From: Bacillus thermozeamaize
GTDB taxonomy: Bacteria; Bacillota; Bacilli; ZCTH02-B2
Length of the DNA stretch: 64,000 bases
Assembly (NCBI GenBank): GCA_002159075.1
Contig: LZRT01000019.1
Location: 1 to 64,000 of the forward strand
Direction: 5' to 3'
Positions 61,536 to 64,000 of this stretch are shown here, in pieces. The stretch's first letter is position 1; every line of letters begins with the position of its first letter. A program made the translations under genes and the position numbers. The notes beneath the pieces were generated by a model, which worked only from the letters and a program-made list of their open reading frames with translations, searched no databases and was not told the origin of the DNA.

Positions 61536-62771
61536 TCATTGCACCGGCAACCCGGCAAGTTGATAGCCCGCCTCGCGGATCTGATCAATCAGTTGCGGCA
61601 ACGCTTGCAGCGTCATCGGTTTTTCATGCAACAAAATCACCGCACCAGGGTGCAATTGGGATATCACGCGCTGGATGATTTGCGCTGGAGTGACGCCCTT
61701 CTCCCAATCCCGCGGATCGATGCTCCATAAGATCGTTTTTAGTCCCAGTTCATTGGCCACACGGTCGGTATTGTTGTCACGCGCACCGTAGGGTGGCCGT
61801 ACGTAATGGATCTTGGAACCGGTCCACCTCGCGAGGATCGCCATGCCTTGCCCGATCTCCTTCTTCTGTACCTGATAAGGCTTGCCGGTCAACTTTTGGT
61901 GACTCACGGTATGTGTGCCAAACAGCATCTTCGACTGCTGCATCAGCTTGATAAGATGCGCAGAAGGGGGAGCATATCCTCCGATCCAGAAAAACGTGGC
62001 AGGTACCTGCTTTTCGACCAGAACCTGAACAATTTGCTCCAGATAACGCGTCGGACCATCATCAAATGTCAGGTAAACCACTGGCTCGTCGACAGGCAGC
62101 CGCTTGACGACAGCCGGCAGCTGTGCCACCGACCACTGTTTCCGGGCTGGGGCGCCAACGGCAGGAACCGCATCCGGTTTCCCGGATTTGGGGGCTTCCT
62201 GCTGCTTCTGACCGGAACCGTCAGCAGGCTGCCCCTTTGCTGGCGTCTGGCGTGGAACGGATGCACCGTGGTTTCCTTCAGGAGGCTGATCAGAGGCTGA
62301 GGCGGATTTTTTCGTCTGCTCAGGCGCCGCTTCTCCTTGAACGGAGTGGTTGGCTTTTCCTCCTGTATTTTCCGCCACAGCATGTTCAGCTTGTTTTGTA
62401 CCCCTGTTTTGCACCCCGTCCCCCGGTTTCGCCTCTGACGCCGCGTCTCGATTTTCCACCGGCTTTTCCTCGCCGTCTTTGGGCGCTTGCCGATGTTGGC
62501 CAGTCGAATCGTGGCCCGAACCATCCCCTCCTTTTTCCGTCTCAGCGGCAGGAACAACCTCATCCGTAAAAGGCGGCGGCACCTCCGGGTTGCCGCCGGG
62601 TCCTGAATGTGCCGTCAACCTGGCCGCAGGCACTTTATCACCAGGAACAAAGTGGTGATAAAAAATGAACCACAACAGGCTGCCCATCAGCAAAAGGATG
62701 CCCAAGGCAAGCCATGCCAACATAACCGATCGCCGAACCGGGCGATCCCCCCAACCGCTGTCTTCCCCCAT
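61536..62771 (-). CDS. membrane-anchored polysaccharide deacetylase
   Basis: A 411-residue protein: short cytoplasmic tail, membrane anchor (VMLAWLALGILLLMGSLLWF), a long Gly/Glu/Lys/Pro/Gln-rich linker (about residues 50-215), and a NodB domain. Motifs: PVVYLTFDDGPTRYLEQIVQ (TFDDGP), FGTHTVSHQKLTG (metal His pair), HYVRPPYGARDNN, and VILLHEKPMTLQALP. It probably deacetylates peptidoglycan or another wall glycan. The ATG follows GGAGAAGG. Confidence 0.88.
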   Translation of the reverse strand: MGEDSGWGDRPVRRSVMLAWLALGILLLMGSLLWFIFYHHFVPGDKVPAARLTAHSGPGGNPEVPPPFTDEVVPAAETEKGGDGSGHDSTGQHRQAPKDGEEKPVENRDAASEAKPGDGVQNRGTKQAEHAVAENTGGKANHSVQGEAAPEQTKKSASASDQPPEGNHGASVPRQTPAKGQPADGSGQKQQEAPKSGKPDAVPAVGAPARKQWSVAQLPAVVKRLPVDEPVVYLTFDDGPTRYLEQIVQVLVEKQVPATFFWIGGYAPPSAHLIKLMQQSKMLFGTHTVSHQKLTGKPYQVQKKEIGQGMAILARWTGSKIHYVRPPYGARDNNTDRVANELGLKTILWSIDPRDWEKGVTPAQIIQRVISQLHPGAVILLHEKPMTLQALPQLIDQIREAGYQLAGLPVQ

Positions 62772-62915
62772 CCTTCTCCTTCTCCCTGTCAGAATGTACT
62801 CACTTTCATTTTATACACACATAGACGAGGGATGATAGCAAAAAGTTGCACCATATGACAAAATCCCCCTCCGGTTTTAAAATCTTGGCACCAAGTCACA
62901 TTGCCCAAAAGATGG

Positions 62916-62921
62916 TATAAT
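62916..62921 (+). promoter_or_regulatory. extended -10 promoter of the methyltransferase gene
   Basis: TGGTATAAT lies 47 bases before the start codon without a good -35 at 17 bases. Confidence 0.5.
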
Positions 62922-62968
62922 TGTTTCAACTAATCATTCCCTTCCTGCATCAGAAAGGAGCCCTTTTC

Positions 62969-63757
62969 ATGTCACAAGCGGAAAAATCACGCGTTCAGCG
63001 GCAATTTGGCCAAAATGCCCAAAAATACAGGGATGAACCGCTCTTTGCCGCAGGCGAGGATCTCGGCCACATGATTGAGGCGGCACAGCCGGGAGGCGAG
63101 GAACGCCTGCTGGATGTCGGCACAGGCGCCGGACACACCGCCTTGGCCTTCGCGCCACATGTCAGCCAGTGCATCGGCCTTGACCTGACAGAAGAAATGG
63201 TGCAAATCGCCACCCAACTGGCCGACAAACGCGGCATCCGGAACGTTGCCTTTCAGACAGGCGATGCCGAAGCGCTGCCTTTTCCCGACGCCTCCTTTGA
63301 CCTGGTCACCTGCCGGCTGGCCGCCCATCACTTTCCCAACCCGGCTCAAGCTTTGCGAGAAGCGTCTCGCGTGCTGAAACCGGGCGGACGCCTGCTGCTG
63401 CTTGATCACTACGCTCCGGAAGATCCGGAACTGGATCTGTTCATTAACGAAGTAGACCGCACACGGGACCCGTCACACGTCAGGGAATACACCCTGGATG
63501 AATGGGAGCGGTTTTTCCTCCAGGCCGGTTTGACCTGCCAGACCATCCTGCGCCCGGACCTGGAACTGGACTTTGAAAAATGGGTGGAGCGGGCGCAAAC
63601 CCCGCCTGAAGGGCGCACACGACTCATCCACATGATGCAGACCGCCTCGCCCAGCTGCAAGGAAACCTTTTCCATCCGCCTGGACGCACAAGGACAACCG
63701 CTCTCCTTTTGTCTGAAGACAGCGCTTTTCGTCGGAAAGAAGGCCACTCACCACTAA
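62969..63757 (+). CDS. class I SAM-dependent methyltransferase (UbiE/Methyltransf_11 type)
   Basis: A 262-residue enzyme with the SAM-binding motif ERLLDVGTGAGHTALAFAPH, acidic motif II IGLDLTEEMVQIATQLADKR, GDAEALPFPDASFDLVTCRL, and post-motif VLKPGGRLLLLDHYAPEDPE. The N-terminus SRVQRQFGQNAQKYRDEP is common in YcgJ/UbiE-like proteins. The substrate is unknown. The ATG at 62969 has AGAAAGGAG upstream. Confidence 0.87.
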   Translation: MSQAEKSRVQRQFGQNAQKYRDEPLFAAGEDLGHMIEAAQPGGEERLLDVGTGAGHTALAFAPHVSQCIGLDLTEEMVQIATQLADKRGIRNVAFQTGDAEALPFPDASFDLVTCRLAAHHFPNPAQALREASRVLKPGGRLLLLDHYAPEDPELDLFINEVDRTRDPSHVREYTLDEWERFFLQAGLTCQTILRPDLELDFEKWVERAQTPPEGRTRLIHMMQTASPSCKETFSIRLDAQGQPLSFCLKTALFVGKKATHH

Positions 63758-63934
63758 TGCCGGATATCCCGCAAACGCTGAAAAATGCGCGCGATAAGAT
63801 TAAATATTCTGGATACCGAATGCGGAAATCATGAAGTGATCGCATTCCTTGAAAGCCATCATTCTTTATCAACAAAAACAAAAAGGCTGAAAAACGTAAA
63901 ACAAATCCGCGTCATTGGTTAGGAGGAAACAAGC

Positions 63935-64000
63935 ATGACCCAAGCACAGCCGCCGCGTTTTGAGCCGCAAACGCCGGATTTCGCCGAGCGGGTGAAGGAA
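63935..64000 (+). CDS. start of a gene cut by the window edge
   Basis: AGGAGG lies before an ATG reading MTQAQPPRFEPQTPDFAERV, continuing to the edge. Only 22 residues are visible. The N-terminus resembles PaaI-type hotdog thioesterases, but this is too short to name with confidence. The gap 63758-63934 contains AT-rich promoter-like sequence and no gene. Confidence 0.55.
   Translation, partial: MTQAQPPRFEPQTPDFAERVKE

Noticed and set aside
1-64000. CRISPR arrays, rRNA genes, prophage structural genes or a replication origin
   Set aside because: No regularly spaced repeats, rRNA signatures, phage proteins or DnaA-box clusters were seen while reading the window.

Overview
The window looks like chromosome of an endospore-forming Bacillota (order Bacillales) of moderately high G+C. 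Evidence for sporulation: two complete GerA-type germinant receptor operons, CotB-like coat proteins, a YdcC-type lipoprotein and a SpoIIM-like protein. The ydcC-nnr-acpS / alr / ndoAI-ndoA neighbourhood, the anaerobic cobalamin operon with a CbiH60-type enzyme, and Bacillus-like tRNAs and promoters agree. The species cannot be fixed from the sequence alone; a thermophilic lineage is only a guess.

Layout. 1-2.7 kb: small membrane protein, an Arg-rich small ORF of doubtful reality, and an IS1182-like element inserted in a palindrome that it duplicated. 2.7-3.9 kb: PadR regulator with a DUF1129-type membrane partner. 4.0-6.9 kb: OsmC protein, luciferase-like monooxygenase and substrate-binding lipoprotein, probably for organosulfur uptake, behind a leader with an intrinsic terminator. 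7.2-9.6 kb: a VOC protein and a decayed branched-chain amino-acid transporter (livJ/livH remnants). 9.7-10 kb: a probable type I toxin-antitoxin pair of the small holin-like toxin class. 10.1-11.6 kb: a secreted DUF5667 protein under a cyclic di-GMP-I riboswitch with a terminator.

11.8-24 kb: an eleven-gene anaerobic cobalamin operon on the minus strand, cbiH60-X-J-C-D-ET-L-F-G-A-cobA, with many overlapping start/stop codons. It has two tandem cobalamin riboswitches and a 24-codon small ORF between the second riboswitch and the first structural gene. 24-25.4 kb: a dead TnpB (IS605-type) element. 25.5-25.8 kb: tRNA-Leu and tRNA-Lys. 25.9-29.6 kb: a class A penicillin-binding protein with a structured leader, and a HemQ-like protein.

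29.7-39.6 kb: germination operon 1 (A-B-C), a CDGSH iron-sulfur protein, a GltB-domain (YerD-like) protein, and germination operon 2 (A-C-B). 39.7-45.3 kb: tRNA-Ser, the EndoA/EndoAI toxin-antitoxin, alanine racemase, YdcC, NAD(P)HX repair enzyme and AcpS. 45.4-49.4 kb: spore-coat cluster with two CotB-like proteins, an ArsB-like transporter and a YwrJ-like protein. 49.6-57 kb: metallo-hydrolase, thioredoxin reductase, aspartase/fumarase-family lyase, SpoIIM-like protein, aconitase. 57-60.3 kb: ECF sigma factor with a membrane SH3-domain partner, a CstR-like repressor and a GerD-like lipoprotein. 60.5-64 kb: alpha/beta hydrolase, polysaccharide deacetylase, methyltransferase and the start of one more gene.

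Most of the unusual content is RNA-level: a c-di-GMP riboswitch, tandem B12 riboswitches, an antisense RNA, and two leaders of unknown class that end in terminators.
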